Below, piece after piece: positions 44,116 to 56,345 of a DNA stretch of 64,000 nt (positions are counted from its first letter, which is position 1; each line of letters starts with the position of its first letter). The DNA comes from Carettochelys insculpta (lineage: Eukaryota; Chordata; Testudines; Carettochelyidae), in the NCBI RefSeq assembly GCF_033958435.1, contig NC_134160.1:13131001-13195000 (forward strand), in the 5' to 3' direction. The notes beneath the pieces were generated by a model. That model ran no database searches. It worked only from the letters and a program-made list of their open reading frames with translations, and was not told the origin of the DNA. Both the position numbers and the translations under genes were made by a program.

Positions 44116-44809
44116 AGAGGTCTTCCAGGAGTTTATCTAGATGTTTGCCTAATTTTACAATAGGCTATGTAAAAAGCACTAGTGAAGTTGATACAAACTA
44201 AAATTTCATGCAGTAACAGGTTTTCATTTCAAGCTCACAGACCCATTTCGGCCAATTTCACAATCATAAGAATTTTAAAATGGCAAATTTAATCATTCCT
44301 GCTACTTAAATCTGGATTTTCATAGTGTGGTAATTATAGGGGTTCTGACCCCCAAAAGGAGTTTTTTTCAGGGGTGGGAGGGAAGGGTTGCAAGATTATT
44401 GAATGGGGGCTGCGGTACTGCTAGCCTTATTTCCACACAGCTACTGGCATCAGCATTGCCTTTAGCTGGGCAGCTGGAGAACAGTTGCTGCTGGCCTGGA
44501 CTCCAGCTCTGAAGCTGGAGCTGCCACAGAGCAGTACAGAAGCAAGGGTGACATGGGTGTGGTACCACCACCCTTACTTCCGCACTGCTGCTGGCAGAGG
44601 GCTGCCTCAGAGCTGGGCGCATGGTCAGCACTACAGCCGCTGCTTGCCAGTTGCACACTTCTGAAGGCAGTGCAGAATTAAGGGTGATTCTCCTGAAATA
44701 ATCCTCTGACCCCCCATATCTCATTGTGGAAGGAAGGATTTTTAAGTGACGTGAAACGCAATACAAATCCAGCTGCTGGAAGGGGTACAGTCATCTGTCA
44801 AGGCCACTG
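44116..44809. mobile_element. hAT-like repeat interrupting CR1 sequence
   Basis: TATGTAAAAAGCACTAGTGA, TTAATCATTCCTGC and GGGGTTCTGACCCCCAAAAG are followed by a GC-rich part with repeated CTGCTGGC / GGTGTGGTACCACC. The right end AAGTGACGTGAAACG...GGCCACTG is the usual CACTG terminus of a turtle hAT-like repeat as I remember it. The left terminus is missing or unclear. Confidence 0.5.
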
Positions 44810-45175
44810 AGAGAGTCCAGAGGAGAGCAACAAAAATGACAAGAGGGTTAGAAACCCGACCTCTGAGGAGAAGTTGAAGGAACTGGGCTTGTTAAGTCTA
44901 GAGAAGAGAAGGCTGAGCGGGGACCTGATAACTGTCTTCAGACATGTAGGAGGTTGTTTATAAGGAGAACCATGATCGGTGGTTCTCCATGGCTAGGATG
45001 AGAACCAGTCAGCTGGGTTTACAGCAAGGGAGATTTAGGTTTGAAAATCTTTCACACCCGAAGTGGAGCAGGTTACCGTGGGAGGTTGTGGACAGGGAAT
45101 GGTCTAGTCCTGTTTAAACCTGCTTCATCACTGGGGGCTGAACTAGGCCTCTTGCGGTGCCTGCTGGTCTAATAT
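44810..45175 (+). mobile_element. CR1 3' part
   Basis: GAGTCCAGAGGAGAGCAACA, GAGAAGAGAAGGCTGAGCGG and GGACCTGATAACTGTCTTCA are the standard CR1 ORF2 end and 3' UTR. It ends near 45175. Confidence 0.8.
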
Positions 45176-46109
45176 TTTTCCAGTGACTGCACATAGTCTA
45201 ATCTGCTGCATGGAGATCACTCACAGCAACTGACAGCATTTGCAGGCTCCCGCAGGGAGCAGCAAATGAGTCACAGCCCTTGAGAAGGATGATAGTGATA
45301 AGTAGTATTAAATGGAAAGGTGTTATCATTCCTATTAATGGCCATGTGGGGAGGTGACTCACCTACTCCCTATTAGGCTCACAGGGACTGTCCCCAGTCC
45401 CTCACCTGCATGGCTGTCTCAAACACTTGGTACAGTGCAGGCAGGAGTTGGTCTTTGCTCATCCGAGTAACCAGTTCCCTGGGAGACCAAGCCCTCCTTC
45501 TTCGCCATTACCCCTGGGCAGGTTTCCCTCCATATCTTTGGTCACACACGCAGCTGCCACTCCATGGAGGCTTTGTTGCTGTGGGTAGTCCTGGTGGGAG
45601 TGATCCCAGGGTGGCCTTAGTGAGGGTTCTCCCTGGTAAAGCTAAGCAGAGCTGGAATTCATTGGTGCTGTCCAGAAGCTCTGTATGCTGCTTGGCTGAC
45701 AAGGTAGCTCTGATACCTAGAGACTAGCAGAGCACTGGGTCAGAGCTTGGCTCGGGACATTGTACTGCTGGGTGGGAAGTAAACCCAGATGCCCACAGTA
45801 CAGGGATGATGCTGTTTCACCAGAGAGCCAAATTTCTTCCTGGGGAATCCCTTGGTGATTTGGCCCACTCAGTCCACCAGCAATCCTAGCAGTGGCATAC
45901 GAAGTTGCAATACTGGAGAGGACCCGCAGCCCCGTCCACACTGCCCAGGAGACAGACTGCCATTGCTCGCCTTATCTGTGCAAAGAATCCACTCCAGAGC
46001 AGCTGTGGGAACCTTCAGCAGCACAGCGCTGGGTGATCATTGAGCATCCAGGGTGCTTAGAGGCACTTGACCTTGGGCCTGTCTAGCAGCCCACTGGTGA
46101 GACCTGCTC
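45176..46109. other. Intronic sequence
   Basis: Nothing recognised. Confidence 0.3.
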
Positions 46110-46240
46110 TTACCGTTGGAACATTCCAATGTCCACTGTGTCATATCGCGACAGCAAATCACGCCCCACAAGTGTGCCTGATAAATACATGAGAACCCCC
46201 TGGCAGGGAGTGACATGCACAGAGGTTTTTTTCTCCCTCA
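46110..46240 (-). pseudogene. Possible retroelement protease fragment
   Basis: The minus frame contains LVGRDLLSRYDTVDI. LLGRDLL is the conserved C-terminal motif of retroviral and ERV proteases, so this may be a small pol relic. No DTG motif or LTR is seen nearby, so the call is weak. Confidence 0.3.
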
Positions 46241-47915
46241 AGGGGCATAAGGCACCCAGTTGCCTCTGCTCATCGTGCTGCTCTTGCGCCTCCTGGAGAC
46301 AGAGCCTGCAGCTGTCCCCAGAAGGAGGAGGAGGCGTGGGGACAGGCAATAATGTCTTGATTCCTGTTCATTCTCTGGTCTACACACAGTCCTTACCCTT
46401 TAAAAGTCTTCCTGCCTTTCTTATAGTAATCATTTTTCCAGCGGAATTTGTCTGCAGGCTCCCATTTCCTTTGCAGGAAAAGGGGGATTTTCAAGGGATT
46501 GTCTGTCCAGACACATATGGGCTCATGCTCAGAATGCCTCCCATACACCTGGCACAGCAACACCCTTATTTGGGCTGTATGTTCAGAAACAAAGGGGTGG
46601 CTTGACCTAGCCATTTGCAATGTGCTGTGTGGGAGCTGGTATGATGGGCTGAGCCAGTTCCTCGGGGTGACACTGGGGTTCATGATGCATGCAGGCTTCT
46701 TGGTGGCAGGACGCAGGGTGATGGTGTAAGCAAACGTCCTCAAGACATGTCACAGTGTGCATCCTGTGGGCCGGTGCAGTCTGGGCTGCCAAACACAGTC
46801 CAAGACTCATCATGGCTCAAGTGAGGCTCAAAGCACCAAGGATGGTCCCAGACATCAGGGGGAGTCCCAGGCACTGGGTTCCAGGTGTCACTAAGTGCTA
46901 AGTTAGCAGGTTAACCAGACCATACAGGAGCGCCAAACCCCTCCTTGGCTCTCGTCAACTTCAGTGGTCCAGTCCCCGGAGAGGGACAGCAGGTCTCTTG
47001 CTTTGCAATAGGCTGCCTCTGCAGATGCTGTCCCCAGATCCCACTTTATCGTAGCTTCCAAAGCCTTTTGCAGTAACAGAACAGCTGCCGCCAGCCTGCA
47101 GCAAGCAGCTCTGGCCCCACACTGTCTGTCTCCTGTGTCAGAGTGAGCTGTGTCTTTCTAGAGTGCCTCTTTGTGGCCAGCCTTGGTGTGACTGCACTCT
47201 CCCCATCTGGCCCTCCTGCTGACAGGTGCGCTGGCTCTGCTGCAGTCTCTTCTCATAGCTCAGCCCTCTGGCCAAGTCTCAGTTTAGCCCACCCTGTCCC
47301 TGGTAGCAGATTCCATCAAATTAACATCCTCACTAGAACAGTCTTCAGCTCCCTCCCCGGGCCCTGCACTCCTCACGCCCTTCTCTCAGGGCTCTCCATC
47401 GTCCTTGTCCCTTTTCCAGCCTCACATCACCATACCAGGGGCTGGCAGGGGAACCCAGGCCATCCTCTACACTGGGATCCAGCCCAGGAACCTTGTAACC
47501 CTGTTTAGTCCCACTCCTTGCTACTCTTTCCCTGGGGCTTTTCTCCTATCCAGCCTTTCCTGGCTGCCTCCCCTGCAGCATCTCTAGGCTCTCCCTTGCT
47601 TCAGGCCCAGGACTCCTTGAATGGGTGTAAGTTATGTTTACATTGTCTTTATCTCTTTATGCTGCCCAGAGGCACTTTTGTGTGAATGAGAATCCAGGCT
47701 CCATGGTGTGTGTGTGCTGAAGGTCCCACAGAGCCCCTGCTTTGATGAACTCAGGTCTCTTCTGAGCAGCTAGGCTGCCCTGTGAATCTGCTTCACTAGG
47801 ATCAAAACGGGGCCCACCAAGGTCATCTCCCTGGTGTCCTGCTGCAGATTAGCCTTGGTGCCCTTCCAGATGGCCAGTTTTCCTTGTCTCACCTCTCTCT
47901 CCCTTTCTCTGGCAG
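46241..47915. other. Intronic sequence up to the acceptor
   Basis: No exon or repeat recognised. The polypyrimidine tract before the acceptor is at 47880-47915. Confidence 0.35.
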
Positions 47916-48224
47916 AGCCCATGAGGGCCCCCAAAGGCCTGGCCTTCTCTGAGATCCAGGCCAGGCAGCTGGCACTGCAGTGGGAGCCGCTGGGCTACAA
48001 CCTGACGCGCTGCCATACCTACGTGGTCTCGCTCTGCTACCGCTACTTTGTGGGCACCAGCCACAACCAGACCTTCCGGGAATGCATGAAGATGGAGCAC
48101 AATGCCCATCACTACACCATCAGGAACCTGCTGCCCTACAAGAACGTCCATGTGAAGCTCATCCTCTCCAACCCCGAGGGACGCAAGGAAGGGAAGGAGA
48201 TGATATTCCAGACGGACGAGGATG
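47916..48224 (+). CDS. PTPRU: PTPRU exon: second fibronectin type III domain
   Basis: This 309-bp exon lies between TTTCTCTGGCAG and GTAAGT, with both ends in phase 1. It encodes the second FN3 domain: [20 protein letters not shown], then [16 protein letters not shown], a YRYF-containing strand, and [20 protein letters not shown], ending FQTDED. Sequons are NLT and NQT. Two cysteines (RCHTY, REC) are in family positions. The wording is diagnostic for PTPRU as opposed to the other type IIB paralogues. An open frame continues into intron on both sides (47834-48853), but the splice signals and the phase match to the 32683 exon set the limits. Confidence 0.94.
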
Positions 48225-51200
48225 GTAAGTGCCAGCAGCCAGTGCGGCTCCTTCTGCCTGTGACCCAGGTGAGCCCCAGTGTGGGGCAGGGCAGAGAGCA
48301 CCCACAGAGGCCACATGGGGATCCTGCAGAGAGGGTCTCTGAGCCTGCCAAGGTGGGCCGGGAGTGTGATGACTGTGGCAATCCAGTGCTCTGTGATACA
48401 TGCCTACGCCCTGCAGCCCTCAGACTGGAGCAGCCACTGCAGGGTTGGGGGGGGAGCAGAGCAGCCCATTCCATGCCCCCAGCATGTGAGCCTGGATTTC
48501 AGCTGCCCGTGCCCACCCAAGGCTTAGTCCATGCAGGTGACCTGAATTCATCCACAGTGAGCATAGCTAAGAGGTGTGGCAAGCACAGATGTCCAGAGGG
48601 TCAATGGAGGGGCACTACTGGGAGAGGGCAGCTAGTCCAAGGCCAGGAGAGTCCTGGCAAGACCTCAATCCCTGCAGCAGAGCAGGGGACCAGCAGTGAC
48701 TCAGGGGCAGGGTACAGTGTTTTGAGACACACTTCGGGGCATGGCCACCAGGACTGTAGAAACAGCAGAGAGAAAGAAAGCGGTGTTCGGGGAGGGAGGG
48801 ATGGCCAGACAAGGGAGAACATGGGGTGGGAGGTGGCGCATGCATGGAGATAGATGGACTGTGTGATGGCAGGAAAAGTGAGATGGCAAAAGGGGTGGCA
48901 GAAGAGAGGGCCCACGGGGAGTGAGAGTGGTCCCCATGGAAGGCTCCCTGTGCGCCTGGTCGCTCCCATCCAGGCGGTGAGGGTAGGAGACAGCTTTGTA
49001 TCATTGCCTTGCCAACCTCGAGTTCCCATACTCCACCCTTGTCTTTCCCCCTGCGCCGAGCGAGTTCCTGTCCATGGAGTGGGAGAGGGCTCGCTGGGCA
49101 ATACCAGCCCGAGGTGATAAAGCACCTCAGCTCAGAAACTCAGGCCACTGCCCTGGCTATCTGAAGATGGGATTTGCTGGTAAATTGTGCAGTCAGTGCC
49201 TTGACCACACTTCTGTTCATTTTGATCTATATTCAGGAGACCAGGTAACCAGGCTGAGTCAGATTTATTGTTCTAAGCCAATAATAAGATGGTCCAGGAG
49301 AGAGGCTCTGTGTGATATGGTCTCTGGGAAACCATCTCACGCAGTGTGGTCACATTCTCTTGACAGCATTGGCACCTCCAAAGCCATCTTTTTAGACCCT
49401 GCCTGTTTATGTGTCATCTGAAACTGGATGTGACCAATCGGTGCTGTCCCTTGTTACTCTGATACCTTGGCAAACCCTGTCTCTCTGTGCTGAGCACATG
49501 CTTTCCAGGTACCAAGGGGGTGAAGGCACTCGCTAGGTTCGTACTAGGGTGGGACAATCATGTGCCTTTCCTTTTCCTCAGCTGTACCCCAGCATTGGCC
49601 TGGGAGAATCACTCCCTTCCTCTCGCCAGGGCACAATAATCCTGTGTCCTAATCCCAAAGGATTTCCTCTCGCTAAGACAACGCTCATGTCAGCTAAGGA
49701 AAGGGTTAGGGGACAGCTAGCTGAGGCTGGCATGTACTTCTGTTATAAGCCTCTTCTCTTACACTGAGGGACTGCTAGAACATTTGTGCTAAATGCACAC
49801 GTGTGGGCAATGAATACACCGTACACCTGCTAAACAGCTCAGCCTGCCTAGACAGACCCATGCCTGTGCCTTGAGCAGACTCCTCCAGCTCTGCCTTACT
49901 CCCCCCAGCCAGCACCTCTCCCTCCGTGTCTGACTCCACAGGGGTTGCTCCATGCTAGGAGGTGACAGATGCCTGCTAGTTCCCATGCGTGTCTGTCCAC
50001 TGGAAGGGCTCTACTTCTGCTAGCAAGGGAAGGTAGCAGCCATGTGGATAGGTAGAAAGGGCTGTGTAAGGCAGGGCACTTGTTGTGGCCCAATCCTGCA
50101 CTCCTGAGAATGCTGCTGAGCGAGCACCAAGCTGTTCTGTTCGTCAGCGGGACTGAGGTCTCAGAGGGGATCACCTCGCCGGGAGCTGCGGTGTGCTTGA
50201 ACTCCCACACTCCCGTCCTCTGCCAGTGTCCTGACCCTTGCTGCCACCTGCTTTCCTGCTGAGGGAGTGGCACCAGGGCGGGGGTCTACTTTCCAGTGCA
50301 GACGCTACATCTCCCACTTGGCCAGACTCGTGCCCAGCCATAGCTTCCATCTGCACGTTTTGTAACAACCTCCTGCGTGGCCTGAGGACTGGTGAGCCCA
50401 AGACAATTCACTAGGTGCCCTGTCTGCCTGGCAGCTGTTTCCAATCCGCCATCAGACTTTCTAGTTTTTTCACATTTCCCTGTTGTCAGTCAGCTTGTCT
50501 AGTAGAAGCTGCAATAATTAAAATAATTGCTACCTTGCATTAGGCAGCCCCTTTCACCTGCGGATCACATGCACTATTAATTCAGCCTCTGTGAGGTAGT
50601 TATTAGCAGCAAGAAAGAACCAGAGGTCAGTCTGCCCTGGTAATTGGCTTTGTGCAGCTGATTGGTGGTTTTGTGCCCAGTGTTGGCATGTAGTTCTGTA
50701 GCATGGGAATGAGCTCCTTGGTGGATGCATGTGTGGATCAGAGTGCAGCAGGTCCTGGATCCCTGTGGAAAGTGTCTCCCTGCACCAGCTGTGTACAACT
50801 CTCTCATGACTTTCCTGGCCCTGGCATAAGACGGATGTAGGCCTGAGGCTCACCAATGCCCTTCTCCAGAACTCCACAAGGTGGGCAGCATTCTCTGAGG
50901 GGGAGATGCCAGGCCAGGTCTCACTCATCTCCCTCCCTTGCTTGGAGTCTGTGTGAGACTCCACTGCTCTGGGCCCATGCATGCTGCCTGCAGAGTGATG
51001 TCAGAGGCTGGGTCTAAGCCACCAGGGCCCCACTCACTCCCACTGGAGCTGCCCTACATTTAGCCCAGCTTTGTACCAAGTTAGGCAGCCTCTGCCCCTC
51101 CCCGCTGTCTGGGGGAGCTGATAGTTCTCACTGAGGGCAGTTACAAGTAGCTGAGTGGGCACTTTTTGTCTCAAAGCACACTGAGGCGTGAAAACCAAAG

Positions 51201-51435
51201 CCTCCCTCTGTGGTCGGAGACCTTGGGACGAGAGGCCCTGCCCTCAGTCCCATAGCACCTGGGCATCCCCCTGATGCTGTACCACTGGGCTGACCTGCCC
51301 CACATGTTAAACACTTGTGTCTATGCCCCCGGAGAAGTCCCCGTTGTCCTGTTGGTGTTTGGCTGGAGGGCTGGCTCTTATCATGCCCAATAATTAGAGA
51401 TGGAAGAACCCTATTCCCAGTTCGTCATCTAGAGC
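48225..51435. other. Following intron, first part; no gene
   Basis: Donor GTAAGT. The third fibronectin exon is not in the window. About 50480-50700 is AT-rich, non-repetitive and CNE-like (CAATAATTAAAATAATTGC). Overlapping ORFs at 48600-49125 carry no known motif. Confidence 0.35.
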
Positions 51436-51640
51436 AGTGGTTCTCAACCATCCTGCTCGGACCCTGTCCCAGCTCCAATCCACTCAGCAGGTAGCTGGGA
51501 CCTCCCTCCCACGTTATTTAGGAAACAGGGTGGCCCATGCTCAGTATGAGTTCCTAGGAGCTAGAGCAGCCCAGGTTTCCTGACTCCTGCAGTGCTGAAA
51601 TCTGCAAATTTTGCCATTTAATGGAGCCAGAATTTCATTT
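51436..51640. repeat. hAT-like repeat, left end
   Basis: CAGTGGTTCTCAACCATCCT is the typical start of hAT-type short elements. The right end was not located. Confidence 0.4.
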
Positions 51641-52712
51641 TGGCCCCTTCCCTAATTTCTTCAGTGAATTGTCCAGTCACGTTTCCAGCAGCCCCAGAGA
51701 CTGGGGTCCTGCCACGTCCCTGCCAGCAGAAAGCATTTGCTGACATTCTGCACTCATTTCCCTTCTCTCACCCACTGCTCCGGGCAGGGACTAGCCGAGT
51801 GGTCTGGCCCTACAAAGTTAATTTTGAGCTCTGAGGTCCCAGATAATGTGCCATGAAATAGAAGACAGTCTGGTGTTCCAATGAAGTCAAACCGGTACAG
51901 TATTTCAGGAGCCAGACACAGGAAATGTACTGTGTCCCATGAGAGCTCTAGGAAGGTAACTTCTACTAATGACTCATTATGGTTATAATAGGCCAACTCC
52001 CTTCTCTGCTAGCCAATTATCTGCTCCCGTATGTGCTTGAATGACACAGGCAACCGCAAGGGCTGAGAGCACTGGGAATCTGTCATTGGCTGGGCCTGCA
52101 GTAATAGTGGCTGTGGTTGAATGATGTAGGTGTGGAATGTGGCCTAGGAGGGCCAGGTATAAAGAATGGAATGAGGCCAGAGACCGCCAGGGAAATCCAC
52201 ATGGTGCTGCTGAGGGCGCTGCTGGGCAGTCCCCTACTTACAGTCACTGCATGCTAGCTACACCCTGGCTATGCAAGAGGAGCAGCGGGAGCATGGGCTC
52301 AAAGGGAAGAAGCTCATTAGCAACAAAGGTTCTGCTCAAATCCATGAGATCCATGCCCTGTCTCTGACATGCCCATCCTCACTCTGTGCATGCTTTCCAC
52401 TAATGGGGCAGGCTCATGATGCCTTGAGACATTGTCTTCTAGGTGAAGAGAATTCACTCACTCACAGTAGTTCTTAAGAGCGTTGCAGACCCTTCTGGGA
52501 GCTGCGCAAGGACCGCAAAGCATGTGGCTTGAGGGGCTGGACATTCAGGAGTGACTCCGGCTGAGAGTTGCCCTGGACAAAGTCTGAGGAGTCAGAGAAG
52601 GCTCATCCAGGCATTACAAGCTTTGGGTGCATGCCTGAGCCTGGACCTTTCCAGGTGCATCCATCTGTTACAGTTAAATCAGGTCACCTGAGCAAGAACA
52701 GAATGCGTAAAA
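51641..52712. other. Intronic sequence
   Basis: Nothing recognised. Confidence 0.3.
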
Positions 52713-52967
52713 CCCAGGGCTTTTTTTTTTCTCCTTCTTTCTGGCGGAACGCACCGGAACGGAGTTCCAACACTCTTTTTCATTAGAACACCAGAAAAAA
52801 ATTCAGCAACAGTTGTGCAGCAGCATGGGGACCAGGGCAGGAGCCCCTGCCGGTCCCGCAGCAGCGTGGGGACTGGGGCATTAAAACTGAACACCCTAAC
52901 TCCTGTGAGGAATCATCAGACTTGAGTTCTGGCACCTTTTTTTCTAGGATAAAAGCACTGGAAGACC
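52713..52967. mobile_element. TIR element, hAT-like, about 255 bp
   Basis: The left end is CAGGGCTTTTTTTTTT and the complement of the right end is CAGTGCTTTTATCC. Subterminal GGAACGGAGTTCC on the left and GAGTTCTGGCACC on the right also mirror. No certain target duplication. Confidence 0.5.
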
Positions 52968-53937
52968 TAAAACATGCTAGCTGGAGAGCATCAGGAATCC
53001 CAGTCCTTCATTGCCATCCTTCCTGTAATGCACTAGATTTACCTGAGGTCAGAACATCATGGGTGTGTGTAACCCATTCAGTGGCCTATCTGCAGTGCAA
53101 GCAACATCATGAGAGCTAGGCTAACATACGCAAGAAAGGTTAGGTACCCATGTACTCACAAGAAAATGAGCTGCTTGTGCCTGTCTTCAAAACTAGAGCC
53201 TTAACACGAGAGTTTACAACTACAAGTTACAAGGTAATTAATTTCTGAAATATGTTTTAGTCTCAAGTATTTGCAATTAACCTGGAAGAACCTCTAATAG
53301 CTAAGGACAACATGAATAGCTTTAACTTTTGCTAGTCTTTAAAGTGCTACTTGACTGCTTTTTGTTTTGACTGTGGGACCCTGTGTATTGGCTGTCTAGG
53401 AAGCATAGCAAGGAAAGCAAAATGTCTGAGGCTATTGAAATGTGGTCACTGGGCATTTTCAAATCCATCTCTCACTGTTCTGTAGGACTGAAAGTCGTTC
53501 TAGGGTAAGTAGAGATGGGAAAGTTCTTGCCCATGACTAGTGTTTTTGTTGAAAAATGAGGCTTTGTTAAAACAGTTGTGTGATTTAAAAAAATAACTTT
53601 AAACAAAAATGTTGATATTTTGTCAATATATTTATATTTCTTCTATGGCAGCCAACCCCCACCCCGCCGCCATTTTCAGTTTAAAATAGAAAATGTTCTG
53701 GTTTTGGTTGTTGAAAGCTGAACTGTCTTTGGTTTTCAAGAAAAATCACTGAACTCTCCATAGGACATGTTGGAAGTTAAAGCAATATTATTGTTGACAT
53801 TTTCCATGGGGGGAAATCTTCTCCTGACCTGCTGTAATGTAAGTCTCACATTAGACAGGTGGGAGGTCAGTACATGAGCCATCTCTGACATGTGCAAGTG
53901 TTTGAGTACTGGGAGTGAGCAGAACATCTGGGAAACA
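52968..53937. other. Intronic sequence with a Penelope tail fragment
   Basis: GCTAGTCTTTAAAGTGCTAC at about 53331 repeats the terminal sequence of the Penelope-like fragment at 6990-7030. The rest is AT-rich and unassigned. Confidence 0.45.
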
Positions 53938-53982
53938 TTTTTTTCTTTTTCTTTTTTTCTTTTTTTTCTTTTTTTTCTTTTT
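53938..53982. repeat. T-rich (CTTT)n-like tract
   Basis: Low-complexity run of T with periodic C, about 45 bp. Confidence 0.8.
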
Positions 53983-55663
53983 CACCTACTGTGTCTGCTC
54001 CATTAGGGCTGGGAGAATGAGTCATCAGAAGACCCATCATGACTCAGTGAAATAAAACCTTAGCGTCACAGATTCTAGCTCCACAGGTACAGGTTATCTA
54101 CAGCATCCAATCTAGTTACTGTGCAAGAGGAGGCTGAGAGCTGGAGACCAGCCTTCAAATGATGGAGGCACCTGACCTCTTTGCCCAGGGCTGCCTTACT
54201 ACATCCCCAGAACAACAGCTGCAATAAGCAAAGGCATTGCAGTGCAAAAGGAATCACCTCAGCTTTGGGGCTCACCATAGTTCATGGCTCTCATTTATAT
54301 GATGGTTGTATGGCCCTGGCTCAGATTGGTGCTAAGGGCTATCCATCTCGCTATGGAAAGGCAGGCTTTGCCTGAAGAGCTGCCATCTAAGTGGATGAAG
54401 AAAATACCCTTCCCACTGAGTTTGGGGTGAGTAGGTGCTAAAGCACAGAGAGATTCAATGGCTTGCACAGAGCATCTGTGGCAGAGCTGGGGCTGGTACC
54501 CGGATCTTTTGAGCCCCATGTCAGTACCATGACAGCAAGAAAAACCTTTCTTCCACACCTGTCCCTATAGCCACCTTCCCTAAACCTCCTTCTGAGCCTG
54601 CCAGATGTTTCTGCACCCACCACTGCATGACCAGCTGTTTAATTTACAACTGTAATTGCTCCAGCTGTTTTTACTGTGCTGTGATTGCTCCAGCTGTTGT
54701 GCTGTAATACAGTAGCTCCAACTGCTTTCTTGCTGTACTGTAATCACTCCAGCTGCTTTTCACCACACATGGATTAACTACGCTTCTTTTGTTTTCCCTG
54801 TTGAGTCAAACTTGACAGTCTCTCCCTTTCAAGGGATCAATAAATCTCTGTCTGAGAGAGGATCTCCTGTAAATTGTACATATGTATTTGTCTCAGATAC
54901 ATATGTGTCTGACTTATCTAAATTGGCCGATGATTGTGCATGAAACTCGGGTCCTATCTTGGAAACTAATATCTGGAACAAATTCAGATTTTTGGAGAGG
55001 TGGTTGTTCTTTTTCATGTTAAAATCTTCGCCGAAAGAGGCTTGCAAGTGGAACTCTATTTTGGAAAGTGCTTGTGTTAAAAACAACCCCTTTTTAGTCA
55101 GCAAATCTGTCCCCTGTATGTATCCAAAGTCCAATCTGCACACATTAGTGACTGAGGTGGGTCTTCACTGCTTTTTAGTCCTGGCAGAGCCACAGAGCCG
55201 GACCTGACTTTGGGGAATGAGCTGGATTCTGTTCCAGTTAATGCACCATCATCAGACTTGTTACGTGTGTTCCAATAGGAGAGTCACACTGAAGATGAGG
55301 GGATGGATTCCTTCCTGCTGGGTGAATTTTTTTAGCTGACTTACATGGATGCCAGTGAGAACCGAGTTTGGCCCAGGGAAGTTCTTTTGCTCATGATTCT
55401 CCATGAGAAGAAGGAACTCCAGCTTGGCTCTTGTCTCTGGATGAGTTAGCAGGGCTCGCACTTGGACACGTGTTTTTATATGTAGACTAGAGAGGCAGCA
55501 TGATCCAGTCACTGGGCACCAGACTGGGGCTTTATTCCCACCTCCGCCAAAACCTGCCCTGTGAGTGTGGATAAATCATGTAATCTGTCTGTGATTCTGT
55601 TTTCTCTTGTCTTTTTAGAACTGCAAGCTCTTTGGGTCTGGTACTGTCTTGTACTATCTCTAT
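53983..55663. other. Intronic sequence with MIR-like fragments
   Basis: MIR-like matches lie at about 54400-54540 (GCACAGAGCATCTGTGGCAG, GGGGCTGGTACCCGG) and 55510-55610 (CACTGGGCACCAGACTGGG, then AATCATGTAATCTGTCTGTG). Repeated CTCCAGCTG...CTGTAATC units lie at 54640-54770. No exon. Confidence 0.4.
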
Positions 55664-56345
55664 GGCTACGTCTACACTTGCACGCTACATCGAAATAGTC
55701 TATTTCGATGAATAACGTCTACATGTCCTCCAGGGCTGGCAACGTCGACGTTCAACTTCGACGTTGGGCAGCACCACATCGAAATAGGCGCTGCAAGGGA
55801 ACGTCTACACACCAAAGTAGCACACATCAAAATAAGGGTGCCAGGAACAGCTGCAGACAGGGTCACAGGGCGGACTCAACAGCAAGCCGCTCCCTTAAAG
55901 GGCCCCTCCCAGACACAGTTGCACTAAACAATGCAAGATCCACAGAGCCGACAACTGGTTGCAGACCCTGTGCATGCAGCATGGATTCCCCGCTGCCGCA
56001 GCAGCAGCCAGAAGCCCGGGGCTAAGGGCTGCTGCACACGGTGACCATAGAGCCCCGCAGGGGCTGGAGAGAGAGCATCTCTCAACCCCTCAGCTGATGG
56101 CCGCCATGGCGGACCCCGCTATTTCGATGTTGCGGGATGTGGATCGTCTACACGTGCCCTACTTTGACGTTCAACTTCGAAGTAGGGCACTATTCCCATC
56201 CCCTCATGGGGTTAGCGACTTCGACGTCTCGCCGCCTAACGTCGATTTCAACTTCGAAATAGTGCCCAACACGTGTAGCCGTGACGGGCACTATTTCGAA
56301 GTTGCCGCCGCTACTTCGAAGTAGCGTGCACATGTAGACGCGGCC
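55664..56345 (+). mobile_element. Harbinger-type MITE, copy B (682 bp)
   Basis: The left end is GGCTACGTCTACACTTGCA and the complement of the right end is GGCCGCGTCTACATGTGCA. TAT flanks on both sides (55661-55663, 56346-56348). It is in reverse orientation to copies A and C. Frames of 105 codons (55708-56025) and 121 codons (55959-56324) are open. Confidence 0.85.

Noticed and set aside
47834..48853. 339-codon ORF as a single-exon gene
   Set aside because: Only 47916-48224 is recognisable; good splice sites bound it and the rest is intron read-through.
48601..49125. 174-codon minus ORF with overlapping Pro/Ser-rich frames
   Set aside because: Low-complexity composition with no motif, and open frames in several phases at once.
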